Shown here one piece after another: positions 10,201 to 16,632 of a stretch of 64,000 nt of DNA. The DNA lies in NCBI GenBank assembly GCA_002838945.1, contig PGXB01000006.1, forward strand, positions 50,053 through 114,052, in the 5' to 3' direction. The translations under genes were made by a program, and so were the position numbers. The number at the start of each line of letters is the position of its first letter. Position 1 is the first letter of the stretch. Below the pieces are notes generated by a model that was not told the origin of the DNA, made no database searches, and saw only the letters and a program-made list of their open reading frames with translations. This DNA is from a candidate division Zixibacteria bacterium HGW-Zixibacteria-1 (GTDB lineage Bacteria > Zixibacteria > MSB-5A5 > GN15 > PGXB01).

Positions 10201-10862
10201 AAGGGCAGAGAGCGGCTTCGGATGTCAATGGCGACGGTGTCATCCTGACCGTATCCGATCTTGTATATTTAATCCGCATTATCTGCGGGGACGCTTTGCC
10301 GCTTCCTAAGGTTGCCCCTCATGTCAAGGCCGAATTCAGCATTCAGAATGGTGTGGTTTCCGTTGAAAAGCCGCTGGGCGCCGCCCATATCGTTATCAAG
10401 GGCAATGCCAAAGTGGTTCTTGGCAAAGACGTTTCGCATATGGAAATGGCCTATAATTTCGACGGCGTCAACACCAACGTCCTGATTTACAGTTTCACTC
10501 AGGATTATTCGTTCAGCGGCGAAATCCTGGTTACCGACGGTGAAGTCGTCTCGATTGACGCGGCCGATTATGACGGCATTGCCTGTCAGGCGAAATTCCT
10601 GCCGGCTACATTCAGTCTGACCGGTTATCCCAATCCGTTTAATCCGGTCACCAATATTGAAATGAATATGCCGGTTGCAGCCGACTGGACAATCGATATT
10701 TATAATGTTGCCGGACGCAAGATCGCGGAATTCAGCGGCCACAATGAAGCCGGTACGGTAAAGATTCAGTGGGATGCCTCCGATCAGGCTTCGGGGATAT
10801 ACTTCTTCAAAGCCGAAGCCGGCCAATACTCGGCATCCAGAAAAATGCTTCTTTTGAAATAG
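4251..10862 (+). CDS. Giant secreted protein: HYR repeats, cohesin-like and dockerin-like modules, C-terminal sorting tail
   Basis: A 2203-residue cell-surface or secreted protein, probably adhesive or structural. In order: signal peptide (basic RRR, hydrophobic 20-38, cleavage near QLNA/A); N-terminal domain starting TDKTDYPPDDTV (40-130); an Ig/cadherin-like domain; two near-identical 86-residue repeats (353-524); twelve hyalin-type HYR repeats (from 525 to about 1464), each with ITCPA, a DNCD motif and TRTWTATD; three more Ig-like domains; a cohesin-like domain (about 1729-1940, with the FFWNDCGDNAI motif shared with the 50077-52245 protein); a dockerin-like segment starting PGDLNLNG (about 1949); and a tail with LTGYPNPFNPVTNI ending KMLLLK (2123-2203), typical of T9SS/FCB sorting domains. 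Cysteines pair regularly within repeats, which fits an oxidised extracellular setting. It appears to be a single-gene unit with its own terminator. The ligand is unknown. Confidence 0.85.
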   Translation: MHCRYCPPPGTLRTEKRRRLWLSIMLLLFGFFIGAQLNAATVFTDKTDYPPDDTVLITGTDFWANETVTVQVTHYDGNTPATPDYDPWNTVANSYGIFDTYWVVPEDALSETLLVTAQGQTSGLIATTIFADANTILVPLTNMEDPFCPGDSFEYCVALYQRCPRNVYEPLPNRPILFFINDGTCGVDVSQEADDTVWTDENGVACFNTVLPDNEDPYTIRVKFRGEDKPYSYEPPNSACDPTERVALSTANVCEDVVLDYSSPACGGIPPVATCPGDTSVFLCSLGSVCIPGFGAADPDGDLESIVVSLGTLSSGTVCFTPTGAGSYTITLIATDSTGLADTCETVVTVALNNAPVCSLPSGGSYFICGDTTFSFPVSATDVDGNLVGCTKTSGPGTLSGGNWTFTTTGPGVYSAGLTCTDACGAACSGTVNITVTYNNAPVCNLPADGSYFVCGDTTFSFPVSATDVNGNLVGCTKTTGPGTLSGGNWTFTTTGPGVYSAGFICTDACGAACSGTVNITVNYNSAPVITCPANISVECNASTDPSNTGSPTVTDDNDPTPVVAYSDSETAGSCPQEKTITRTWTATDNCGAVSQCQQIITVEDNTAPVITCPANITIECNESTDPTSTGSATAVDNCDPAPVVAFSDVANNGTITRTWTATDACGNSSQCTQTITIDDTTQPVITCPANVTIACDASTDPSNTGSATATDNCDANSVITYTDSETAGSCPQEKTITRTWKATDDAGNFATCQQVITVEDNIAPVITCPATATVECDGSIDPSVTGLATAVDNCDASPQITYSDNNFGDTITRTWIATDACGNSSSCQQLIIFEDTTSPVLVSCPPDLTIQCDQSLAPSITGMATASDNCDPSPVVTFTDSETPGGCPQEKTITRTWIATDADGNSATICQQTITVIDTTPPAITCPANVEVECGQPTDPSSTGYATAIDNCDPSPIITYSDTRNNGVTTRLWTATDACGNSAQCTQTITVDDTTPPVITCPANVTIACDASTVPPNTGSATATDNCDTSPSITYTDSETAGSCPQEKTITRTWTATDAGGSGSSCQQVITVVDDTAPVITCPADVTIECDESIEPSNTGMATAVDNCDSAPALTYSDVDNGGNIVRTWTATDACGNSSSCQQLINFEDTTPPVLVSCPPDMTIQCDQSSAPSSTGQATSEDNCDPNPVVTYSDSETPGDCPQEKTISRTWIATDADGNSATICQQTITIVDTTPPAITCPASVEVECGQPNDPDHTGYATAVDNCDPSPIITFSDTRNNGVTTRLWTATDACGNSAQCTQTITVDDGTPPVITCPASITVECGTSTDPANTGSATATDNCDQNPAITKTDSESAGSCPQEKVITRTWKATDGSGNFAECQQTITVVDTTPPVITCPGAYVVGCSGSTDPGVTGNPTISDNCDPSPIVSYTDSLSGTTIIRKWTAADHCDNAAFCLQTITQAQNSPPVATCPGNTTMFLCALTDTALAGFTYSDPDDNIATIDLAGGTLDGNIARFTPVEGVNILTLIVQDECGEVDSCTTEVLVTLNNPPYAGVDFDTTVFKCTREEICLTGFGCTDSDDNLASCYAVGGVLSGGVICFTPNNGVNVIKLIAVDECGAADTALITVNAILNNAPFVTCPGFQTENVFELPAEICVTGFGCSDPDGNLTNCSVTVTDGDGSISGTFDGNSVCFTADAMGMYTIMLTATDQCGATSSCFTEVFVKKVSSCPIVRIEKTHNTFQGYFENVSITIENSTYDFEGFDFLIAYDASALSAVSVTAGAWIEDCEWEYFTYRFGVNGNCGSACPSGLLRIVAIAEMNNGAHSPLCYGPPDGAEYELAVMRFLVTNDRTFECQYVPISFFWNDCGDNAISGMNGEILYVNNIVYDFLGNVIWDEEDDVNYPEGNRIPYIGAPDLCLNPDPLKPSAVRCIEFVFGGVDIICADSIDAPGDLNLNGVANEIADAVVFTNYFVYGTKAFNVNVEGQRAASDVNGDGVILTVSDLVYLIRIICGDALPLPKVAPHVKAEFSIQNGVVSVEKPLGAAHIVIKGNAKVVLGKDVSHMEMAYNFDGVNTNVLIYSFTQDYSFSGEILVTDGEVVSIDAADYDGIACQAKFLPATFSLTGYPNPFNPVTNIEMNMPVAADWTIDIYNVAGRKIAEFSGHNEAGTVKIQWDASDQASGIYFFKAEAGQYSASRKMLLLK
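5307..5822 (+). repeat. Tandem duplication of a 258-bp (86-codon) unit
   Basis: Two in-frame copies, 5307-5564 and 5565-5822, encode nearly identical 86-residue domains containing CGDTTFSFPVSATDV and GGNWTFTTTGPGVYSAG. Only a handful of residues differ (for example DVDGN versus DVNGN), which suggests a recent duplication or ongoing gene conversion. Confidence 0.9.
5823..8641 (+). repeat. Array of 12 HYR-domain repeats in alternating long/short pairs
   Basis: Twelve consecutive HYR units alternate between a long form carrying a SETAGSCPQEK-type insertion (about 80 residues) and a short form ending with TDACGNS (about 75 residues). A pair spans about 156-157 codons. The first unit's PVITCPAN starts at 5832; unit 3 starts at 6300, unit 7 at 7242 and unit 11 at 8184. 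Confidence 0.9.
6300..8183 (+). repeat. Two exact-length 942-bp super-repeats (four HYR units each)
   Basis: Units 3-6 (6300-7241) and 7-10 (7242-8183) match one-for-one: each block opens with PVITCPANVTIACDAS, its third unit begins PVLVSCPPD and its fourth contains VEVECGQP. Both blocks are exactly 314 codons, so the array grew by duplication of a four-unit block as well as by pairs. Confidence 0.88.
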
Positions 10863-10890
10863 GGATTTGATAAAAGAGAGGCAAGCTAAA

Positions 10891-10919
10891 ATGGCCCCCG
10901 ATTGGGGGCCATATTTTTT
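10891..10919 (+). terminator. Rho-independent terminator after the HYR gene
   Basis: A 9-bp perfect stem (ATGGCCCCC / GGGGGCCAT) with a GATT loop is followed by ATTTTTTG, 28 bp after the stop codon of the giant gene. The opposite strand also has a short T-rich flank, so it may serve the converging ABC-transporter operon as well. Confidence 0.85.
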
Positions 10920-11003
10920 GTGTCATTTATGTTTCAGAGAGTTTGTAATCAATAAATATCATTACCGTATGGAAATATTCGGGGATCGGGACGTTAACAG
11001 TAC

Positions 11004-12761
11004 CTACATTTTCAACTGGTGCTTGGCAAGTTCGCGATAGAGGGGAGAGCTTACCATCAGCTCTTCATGCCGGCCTTCGTCGATAATTTTGCCTTTGTCG
11101 AGTGTTATGATTCTGTCGGCATGTTGAATGGTGGAGAGACGGTGCGCAATGATGATGGCGGTCTTATCCGCGAGGATCTCTTTTAATGCTTCCTGAATAA
11201 GATGTTCGGATCTTGAATCAAGCGCCGAGGTTGCCTCATCAAGAAAGATAATCGGCGGATTTTTTAATATCGCCCGGGCCAGGCAGATTCTCTGTTTCTC
11301 GCCTCCGGATATGGTGACGCCGCGCTCGCCGACTTCGGTCTGATATTGCTCGGGAAGAGATGAAATAAAATCATGAATGTTCGCAATTTTGGCAGCTTCG
11401 ATAACTTTATCCAGACTCGCCTCGGGAAAAGAATAAGCAATATTATTATAGATGCTTGTCTTAAACAATAATGGGTCCTGATCGACCAGACCGATATTGC
11501 CGCGAAGGGACTTAAGAGAAATATTCCGAATATCGATTCCGTCAATCGTTATATTGCCTGATTGGAACTCGAAAAAGCGCATCAGAATATTTACCAGGGT
11601 TGTTTTGCCCGAACCCGACGGTCCCACTATGGCGACTTTTTCTCCGGGGCGGATATCGAGCCGGAGCGCTTCAAAAACAGGGCTGCCGGTATTATAGGCG
11701 AATGATAAGTTGTCAATTTTAATATGACCTTTGGCCTTTTCCAGAATAACGGGTTCCGGGGGATCGGTAACTGCCGGAGAAATATCCATGTATTCAAAAA
11801 AACGGTTGACGGAAGCCATGGTCGATTGCACCTGGACATGGATCGAGGCGATATTTTGTATCGGAGAGTACAGATAGGAGAGAAGCATATAAAAAGCAAT
11901 CAGAGCGCCCAGTTTCATCGAGCCGCCGGCAATCAGATAAGTTCCCCAGGAGAGAACCACAATGGGCCCGGTCATATTGACAAAATTGACAAGGTTGACG
12001 GTAAGAGAATTAGTCACACTGTGTTTTATATAAAGCTTTGTCATCTTCTCAAGAACTGTGTCGACTTTCTTTTTTTCCGCCAGCTCCTGGCTGAATGCTT
12101 TCACCGTCTTAATAGAGAGAAATGATTCCTGCAGCTTAGCTGAGAACGAAGCAACGGTCTCCTGTAGATTTTTCGCTATTAAGTGTATTTTGGATCCGAA
12201 TTTCAGGGCCAGCAGGAAAGTAAGGGGAACCGGTATAATGGCTATTAAGGTCAGAATCCAGTCGGTCATAAAAAGGTAAATCGAAATCGCCGCGAGCATC
12301 ATGATATTGGTCAGGAACACCAGAAGGATAGAGGTGAGCAGACTCTGTATGTACTGAACATCGGACAGTACTCGAGACATCATTTCGCCGACCTGATGAC
12401 TCTGATGGAAATCAAGGGTGAGCATTTCGAGGTGGCCAAAAAGTTGCGAGCGCATTCTGGCGATAATGTTGGCGCCGATGTATCCTACCAGGTAATCCCG
12501 GATATATGAAAAAATGACATTAAAGAGATAGATTCCCAAAAGCACCAACCCGAAATAGATGACGGGCATAACATCTATTCCATTTTTGGCCTGGGCGGTT
12601 AATGAGGGTATTAAATCGTCGATAAGGTACTTGACGGCCAGCGGCATCGCCAAGACCAGGGCAGCAATCAACCCCATGATTATGAGAGTCAGGAGTTCAA
12701 GGTGCCAATGCGGCTTAAGATAACCCCACAGACGCACTATTGTCTGTTTTTCAATTTTCAT
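11004..12761 (-). CDS. ABC exporter, fused permease and ATPase (MsbA/LmrA type)
   Basis: Half-transporter of 585 residues that should work as a homodimer. Six transmembrane helices occupy about 15-310, beginning immediately after a short cytoplasmic start with no C39 peptidase domain. The ATPase domain has Walker A GPSGSGKTTLV, the Q-loop VDQDPLLF, the signature ISGGEKQR, Walker B IIFLDEATSALD and an H-loop (IIAHRLST). It is the last gene of a four-gene minus-strand operon, 19 bp after a radical SAM gene. From that context I infer it exports the modified peptide encoded at 15322-15453; lipid or drug export, as in other family members, is the alternative. Without a built-in peptidase, leader removal would need another protease. 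Confidence 0.9.
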   Translation of the reverse strand: MKIEKQTIVRLWGYLKPHWHLELLTLIIMGLIAALVLAMPLAVKYLIDDLIPSLTAQAKNGIDVMPVIYFGLVLLGIYLFNVIFSYIRDYLVGYIGANIIARMRSQLFGHLEMLTLDFHQSHQVGEMMSRVLSDVQYIQSLLTSILLVFLTNIMMLAAISIYLFMTDWILTLIAIIPVPLTFLLALKFGSKIHLIAKNLQETVASFSAKLQESFLSIKTVKAFSQELAEKKKVDTVLEKMTKLYIKHSVTNSLTVNLVNFVNMTGPIVVLSWGTYLIAGGSMKLGALIAFYMLLSYLYSPIQNIASIHVQVQSTMASVNRFFEYMDISPAVTDPPEPVILEKAKGHIKIDNLSFAYNTGSPVFEALRLDIRPGEKVAIVGPSGSGKTTLVNILMRFFEFQSGNITIDGIDIRNISLKSLRGNIGLVDQDPLLFKTSIYNNIAYSFPEASLDKVIEAAKIANIHDFISSLPEQYQTEVGERGVTISGGEKQRICLARAILKNPPIIFLDEATSALDSRSEHLIQEALKEILADKTAIIIAHRLSTIQHADRIITLDKGKIIDEGRHEELMVSSPLYRELAKHQLKM

Positions 12762-12780
12762 ATCGGGTGCGGCACATATA

Positions 12781-13902
12781 TTACGGCTGCCGGACTTTGT
12801 TCATTTCCTCTTCGGTTTCTCTGATATTTTCAAGCAATTGAGAGATGTTGGAAGGATCTTCACATTTAATACCCTGTTGCTTTTCAATTTGATATATGCA
12901 GAATGGATTATTAGCACGCTCCCCGCTGGCCGAAACCGAAGTGGTTGTGCAGCCGCCGCGGCAAAGCGGAAGATAGCGGCAATCATGGCAGAAACCGGTG
13001 GCGGTCTCTTTGGTAAACTTGCGATTGTAGGCGAACCCGTTAGGATTGTTCCATATTTCGGTAAATGAGGAGTTCCGAATATTACCTTCAACAAACTGCT
13101 CCTGCATCGACAGGCATCCCTTGACATTGCCGTTGGAGCAAATACCGGCCACCCTTGTTCCGGCATAACAACCCAAATATACATTATTCTTCCCAAGCAA
13201 ATCATAGCCCATGCAGCCATAATAACCTATATTTTCACCGGCATTGATTTGGACGCGATCGTCTTTCTTCAGGTCGATGATTTTGCGGATAAAACGGGGA
13301 TAATTTTCAAGCGACATGACCAATTCTCGACGGTCTTTCATTCTGCCGGTGCTGGTGGTCATCTGTATCCGCCACTGTTTAGCCCCGATTTTGACTAATA
13401 TGTCATGCATGGCGTCCAGTTCATCCAGATTAATATTCGAAATCTGACTGACCACGCAATATGGGACACCCTCCTCAGTCATCATTTCCATGGCCCGAAC
13501 AACCTTCGTCCAGCTGTCATCACGTTGCCTTATATAGTTATGCGTTTTCGCTGTCCCGTCGAAACTCACTCCGACATTGGTGAAACCGAGCTGCCTGAAA
13601 TCATTGATAATATCTTTTGTAACGGCATAACCATTAGAGATAATATATGACTTCACCCCTTTTTCCACAACATGGGCGGCCAGTTCCCGCCAATCAGGGC
13701 GCAGCAGCGGTTCTCCGCCGGACAGGGTAAGTTCCTCACAGCCAAGCGCCGCCAGCTCATCGATAAGTCCAAATGCTTCCTGTTTCGAGAGCTCATCGGG
13801 GCGGATTTTTCCGGCCGAGGTCCCGCAGTGGAGGCATCTCATGTTACAGGCAAAAGTTATTTCCCAGACAACAGCCTTGGGATAAAATCTGAATTCCGTC
13901 AT
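12781..13902 (-). CDS. Radical SAM/SPASM peptide-modifying enzyme (second maturase)
   Basis: 373-residue radical SAM protein. The CNMRCLHC motif (CxxxCxxC, residues near 19-26) binds the SAM cluster, and LSGGEPLLRPDW follows in the barrel. The C-terminal SPASM region has the cysteine set GCYAG, CSNGNVKGC, CHDCRYLPLCRGGC and FC for auxiliary 4Fe-4S clusters. It resembles the PqqE/mycofactocin/AlbA-type maturases that act on ribosomal peptides. It lies 8 bp downstream of another SPASM enzyme and 19 bp upstream of the ABC exporter, all on one strand. Two different SPASM enzymes suggest two modification steps or a two-enzyme reaction on the 43-residue precursor. The actual chemistry (thioether, C-C or other cross-link) is not readable from sequence. 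Confidence 0.85.
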   Translation of the reverse strand: MTEFRFYPKAVVWEITFACNMRCLHCGTSAGKIRPDELSKQEAFGLIDELAALGCEELTLSGGEPLLRPDWRELAAHVVEKGVKSYIISNGYAVTKDIINDFRQLGFTNVGVSFDGTAKTHNYIRQRDDSWTKVVRAMEMMTEEGVPYCVVSQISNINLDELDAMHDILVKIGAKQWRIQMTTSTGRMKDRRELVMSLENYPRFIRKIIDLKKDDRVQINAGENIGYYGCMGYDLLGKNNVYLGCYAGTRVAGICSNGNVKGCLSMQEQFVEGNIRNSSFTEIWNNPNGFAYNRKFTKETATGFCHDCRYLPLCRGGCTTTSVSASGERANNPFCIYQIEKQQGIKCEDPSNISQLLENIRETEEEMNKVRQP

Positions 13903-13910
13903 ATCTACTC

Positions 13911-15251
13911 CTATACTGTGCTCTTGGCCTTTTGCTGCCGGGAGCGGGCAATTATATCAAGCATTTCCGGAAGCCTGTGTTTCCAGGTCCCGCACAAATT
14001 TTCCTGGGCAAGTTTGCGATCCTGCCGGCGCGAGGGACAGCCGCCCATGCAGATCGGCAGAATATCACATTCCCGGCAGGTGGAATCATTGAAGGGGTCG
14101 AAGTCGAAGAGCCGGGTAAAATTGGGATGGCTGTAATCAATTTTATCGGCGATATTACCCATCGATTTTTCCTTATTGCCGGTGTAACCCAGGCATCGGT
14201 ACAAATCCCCCTCGGGATCGACTATAAATGAGTTGATCGTCTGCGCCATGCAATGAAAGGCGCATGGCCGAGGAATATAATTTATGGAAAATCCCCTGTC
14301 CAGTAAAAGGGAATAAAGTTCTATTTCAAGTTTCGAGAAATCACGGTTGCTGTAACAGCTTTCCGCGATATTTCCACAGACTTCGGATACCGGTTCCACC
14401 ATTCCGAAATACAACCCGACGCGGTGTTTCAATCCGGCGTCGGAAAGCTCCTCCAGCATCTCCGAAATAATTTCGGACGTGAAGGTCATATCGATATTGA
14501 CACGTATGGCCACCGCCATTTTCCCGGCGGCGTATTTGATATTATTTACGATTTTGGCAAAACTCTCGCCACCGTTCTTTAACGGTCGTTTCTTATTATG
14601 GAGTCTTGAAGGACCGTCAAGGGTTATTTGAACGCTGCCGACTTTTAAATCCGCAAACCTGTCAACCAAATCAGGCGTCAACAGAAGGCCGTTGGAAATC
14701 AACTGCGCCGTATAATCAAAATCATGCTTTTGGCCCAGAGACATGAATTTCTCAGACATCTGTTCGATTTTCCGATGGGCCAGCAGAGGTTCCCCTCCGA
14801 ACCAGATAACGCCGAATCTATTGAGATAGCGCCCCTGCTCTTCCAGCAGTTTATATATTGCGCTGCTGACATCATCGGAGATAAGACCTTCTTTCTTACC
14901 CTCGTAACAATAGGCGCAGGCCATATTGCAGGCCATTGTCGGCGCAATGGTCATACCGAGTTCCGTCTGGTCATAACGATCGATCATATGCTGGAAATGT
15001 AAGATATCAATTTCTTCTCTCGGATCGTCATATACAAAGTTTCCGAACATCAATTGCCCAAGAAGAGTCTGCTCGTTTTCGGACAATGATTTTTCGCCAT
15101 TCTCCTTGAGTTTTAAATAAAGCCTGTCCAGGACAGCTACATTTTCAGGTGTAAGGAGAGCCAATCCCCCGGAACGGGCATTATATGCAATATGATAACC
15201 ATTGTGCCATGGCAGGATATGATTGTATTTTGATACCTTTTTCATCGGCAA
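13911..15251 (-). CDS. Radical SAM/SPASM RiPP maturase with N-terminal recognition-like region
   Basis: 446 residues. The first ~90 residues (HNGYHIAYNARSGGLALL...) resemble the precursor-recognition part of ranthipeptide/sactipeptide maturases. The radical SAM motif CNMACAYCYEG follows near residue 108-118, then VIWFGGEPLL. A full SPASM domain closes the protein: CAFHC, DPEGDLYRCLGYTG, CRECDILPICMGGCPSRR and LCGTW. The size and order match the thioether-forming CteB/SCIFF-type maturases known for this family. ATG at 15251 has AAGGGA upstream; ATG at 15245 is an alternative. It is the first enzyme after the precursor gene, separated from it by 70 bp that hold a strong hairpin. Function as peptide maturase is inferred from family and context. 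Confidence 0.87.
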   Translation of the reverse strand: MPMKKVSKYNHILPWHNGYHIAYNARSGGLALLTPENVAVLDRLYLKLKENGEKSLSENEQTLLGQLMFGNFVYDDPREEIDILHFQHMIDRYDQTELGMTIAPTMACNMACAYCYEGKKEGLISDDVSSAIYKLLEEQGRYLNRFGVIWFGGEPLLAHRKIEQMSEKFMSLGQKHDFDYTAQLISNGLLLTPDLVDRFADLKVGSVQITLDGPSRLHNKKRPLKNGGESFAKIVNNIKYAAGKMAVAIRVNIDMTFTSEIISEMLEELSDAGLKHRVGLYFGMVEPVSEVCGNIAESCYSNRDFSKLEIELYSLLLDRGFSINYIPRPCAFHCMAQTINSFIVDPEGDLYRCLGYTGNKEKSMGNIADKIDYSHPNFTRLFDFDPFNDSTCRECDILPICMGGCPSRRQDRKLAQENLCGTWKHRLPEMLDIIARSRQQKAKSTV

Positions 15252-15273
15252 GTTAATCCCTTAATTATTATAC

Positions 15274-15307
15274 GGATACGGAAGGACGACAAGCGCCTTC
15301 CGTATCC
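15274..15307 (-). terminator. Strong hairpin between RiPP precursor and maturase (attenuator-like)
   Basis: Perfect 12-bp stem (GGATACGGAAGG / CCTTCCGTATCC) with a 10-nt loop, placed 14 bp after the precursor stop codon and about 23 bp before the maturase start. It is not followed by a T-run on the minus strand, so it is more likely a partial terminator or 3'-end stabiliser that keeps precursor mRNA above enzyme mRNA than a full stop. Confidence 0.6.
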
Positions 15308-15321
15308 CATAACTACTCTAA

Positions 15322-15453
15322 TCAAATGGGTACTGGATCAATACCATAGAGAGGATACACTACATCCTTGCAGACCGGCGGTACATAAGTGTCACAGGTC
15401 AGCTTTTTGCAACCGCTTTTCGTAATTTCGCTTGGGTCGATCAGGTAAATCAC
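15322..15453 (-). CDS. Putative RiPP precursor peptide, 43 aa, three cysteines
   Basis: Short gene beginning with GTG at 15453 behind GAGGAGGTGA (15467-15458), a perfect anti-16S match with 7-nt spacing from GGAGG; it ends with TGA at 15322-15324. The peptide starts MIYLIDPSEI, has cysteines at 15, 20 and 28 (SGC...LTC...PVC) and ends YGIDPVPI. It has no hydrophobic signal peptide. A short leader followed by spaced cysteines, directly upstream of two radical SAM/SPASM enzymes and an ABC exporter, is the arrangement of sactipeptide/ranthipeptide operons, so I read residues 1 to about 13 as leader and 14-43 as core. The family is not one I can name with certainty. The call rests on ribosome site, context and cysteine content; translation is not proven. 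Confidence 0.72.
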   Translation of the reverse strand: MIYLIDPSEITKSGCKKLTCDTYVPPVCKDVVYPLYGIDPVPI

Positions 15454-15494
15454 AGTCTCACCTCCTCAACGATGTCTAGCAGTTATGCGTTTAA

Positions 15495-15522
15495 TGTTGA
15501 CTCACGCAACCTCACTGTTGAC
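15495..15522. repeat. TGTTGAC direct repeat spaced 21 bp in the precursor leader
   Basis: Two copies of TGTTGAC (15495-15501 and 15516-15522) start 21 bp apart, two helical turns, between the putative promoter and the ribosome site of the precursor. This is an operator-like arrangement, but 7-bp repeats can arise by chance. Confidence 0.35.
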
Positions 15523-15545
15523 AGTATGCTGCGTTTTAAAATTGC

Positions 15546-15574
15546 ATAGCACAAATATCCAAATAACTTATCAA
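15546..15574 (-). promoter_or_regulatory. Putative promoter of the RiPP precursor operon
   Basis: On the minus strand TTGATA (15574-15569), a 17-bp spacer and TGCTAT (15551-15546) face the precursor, giving a leader of about 85 nt. Match to sigma-70 consensus is moderate. Confidence 0.35.
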
Positions 15575-15840
15575 GACAGGTAGGATCAAATTTGCGAGGC
15601 GCAGACCTAATATCTACACCCAAAAATCGGCAAGAATCTCGGGTTCAAGTGTTAAAATATTGTGTTGCAGTTAAGGCGCTCTCTACCTACCTCCCGCTTA
15701 TTTATTAAATTTATACTAATCTTTTCTAATGTCAAGCCAAATATGCTCGCTTCTTTCCAATGCAGAAGAAGCCTATTTCCGAGTACGGAAATATCTTTCT
15801 TCAATTCACGCGGCTGTCTGATGTTACCGCAAAGTTTGCC

Positions 15841-15869
15841 TTGTCATTATAAATCGATTTCAGTACATT
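15841..15869 (+). promoter_or_regulatory. Putative promoter of the DVU0298-family gene
   Basis: TTGTCA (15841-15846), a 17-bp spacer and TACATT (15864-15869), about 40 bp before the ATG at 15907. Confidence 0.4.
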
Positions 15870-15906
15870 TATAGATGTCAAATACCTTTTAAGAGATTGG
15901 TATTCA

Positions 15907-16599
15907 ATGGGAATGGGATTTCGACAAAAGAAGCACCTGGTTCGCGAAATGCTTGTGGCTCGGGATAATGAGGGAATAGTTCGTTGGGCAACGGCCGATC
16001 GGTCGGCCTTCCGCGTCTTGATTTCATTGTTGTTCGAACCGGAAAAAGTGAACTGTTATCGGGCGGCAGAGGTTCTGGGCAAGGTGGCCGCTGTCGAAGC
16101 GCGGAGCAACCTCGAAAATGTCAGGGAATTGCTTCGTCGCCTCTTTTGGACGATGAACGATGAATCCGGAAATATTTGCTGGTATGCGCCTGAGGCGATT
16201 GGAGAGATTCTATTCAATGTCCCTGATCTGTGTAGGGAGTTTTGCCCCATTTTGGCTTCATTTCTGAGCGAAGAACCGTTTGAAAGGGGAACCCGGCTGG
16301 CTATTGCCAGAATCGCCGAGTACAATCCCGATATTTTTGACGGTATAAAAGAAAAATTGTCAAAATCGCTGGAAAGTCCCGATCATGAAATAAGAGGGGC
16401 CTCATTGCTGGCACTGGCATTGATAGACAACCCGGCCGCACAAGAGGGGGCGCACCTTTTAACCGACGACGACCATCTCGTTGATATTTATGAAATAGAA
16501 TCAGGGACTTTACTGAGTTTGAAGATCAGCGATCTGGCGGAGAAAATCAGCCAAAATAAAAATCCCCGCACCGGGACAGGAGGCGGGGATCAGCCTTAG
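15907..16599 (+). CDS. DVU0298-family HEAT-like repeat protein
   Basis: 230-residue soluble helical protein. The segment RRLFWTMNDESGNICWYAPEA followed by an IGEIL stretch and a CPILASFL segment closely resembles the DVU0298 family of Desulfovibrio and other sulfate reducers, which carries PBS-lyase/HEAT-like helical repeats. Its biochemical role is unknown to me; a scaffold or regulatory role in sulfur metabolism is only suggested by its distribution and by its position beside the sulfate-reduction island. It stands alone on the plus strand between two minus-strand units. The last codons (16562-16590) form a GC-rich inverted repeat that serves as terminator for the converging gene. The ribosome site (AAGAGA) is weak. 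Confidence 0.75.
   Translation: MGMGFRQKKHLVREMLVARDNEGIVRWATADRSAFRVLISLLFEPEKVNCYRAAEVLGKVAAVEARSNLENVRELLRRLFWTMNDESGNICWYAPEAIGEILFNVPDLCREFCPILASFLSEEPFERGTRLAIARIAEYNPDIFDGIKEKLSKSLESPDHEIRGASLLALALIDNPAAQEGAHLLTDDDHLVDIYEIESGTLLSLKISDLAEKISQNKNPRTGTGGGDQP
16552..16590 (-). terminator. Terminator of the YkgJ/zinc-ribbon unit, inside the DVU0298-family coding end
   Basis: ATCCCCGC (16562-16569) and GCGGGGAT (16583-16590) form an 8-bp stem. Read on the minus strand it is followed by TTTTTATTTT (16561-16552). It lies within the last 13 codons of the opposite gene. Confidence 0.75.
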
Positions 16600-16632
16600 C
16601 TTGCCTTAACGATAATATTAAATTACCGGCGG

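Larger units (their letters stand above)
15454..15906. other. Divergent control region between RiPP operon and DVU0298-family gene
   Basis: About 450 bp with no convincing gene. It holds a minus-strand promoter-like pair for the precursor (15546-15574), a TGTTGAC direct repeat (15495-15501 and 15516-15522), an 8-bp perfect inverted repeat TATTTCCG-AGTA-CGGAAATA (15774-15793), and a plus-strand promoter-like pair for the 15907 gene (15841-15869). The middle (15575-15770) shows nothing I can assign. Confidence 0.5.

Noticed and set aside
15662..15874. 70-codon plus-strand frame upstream of the DVU0298-family gene
   Set aside because: No ribosome site, low-complexity composition, and it runs through the inverted repeat and promoter-like sequences.
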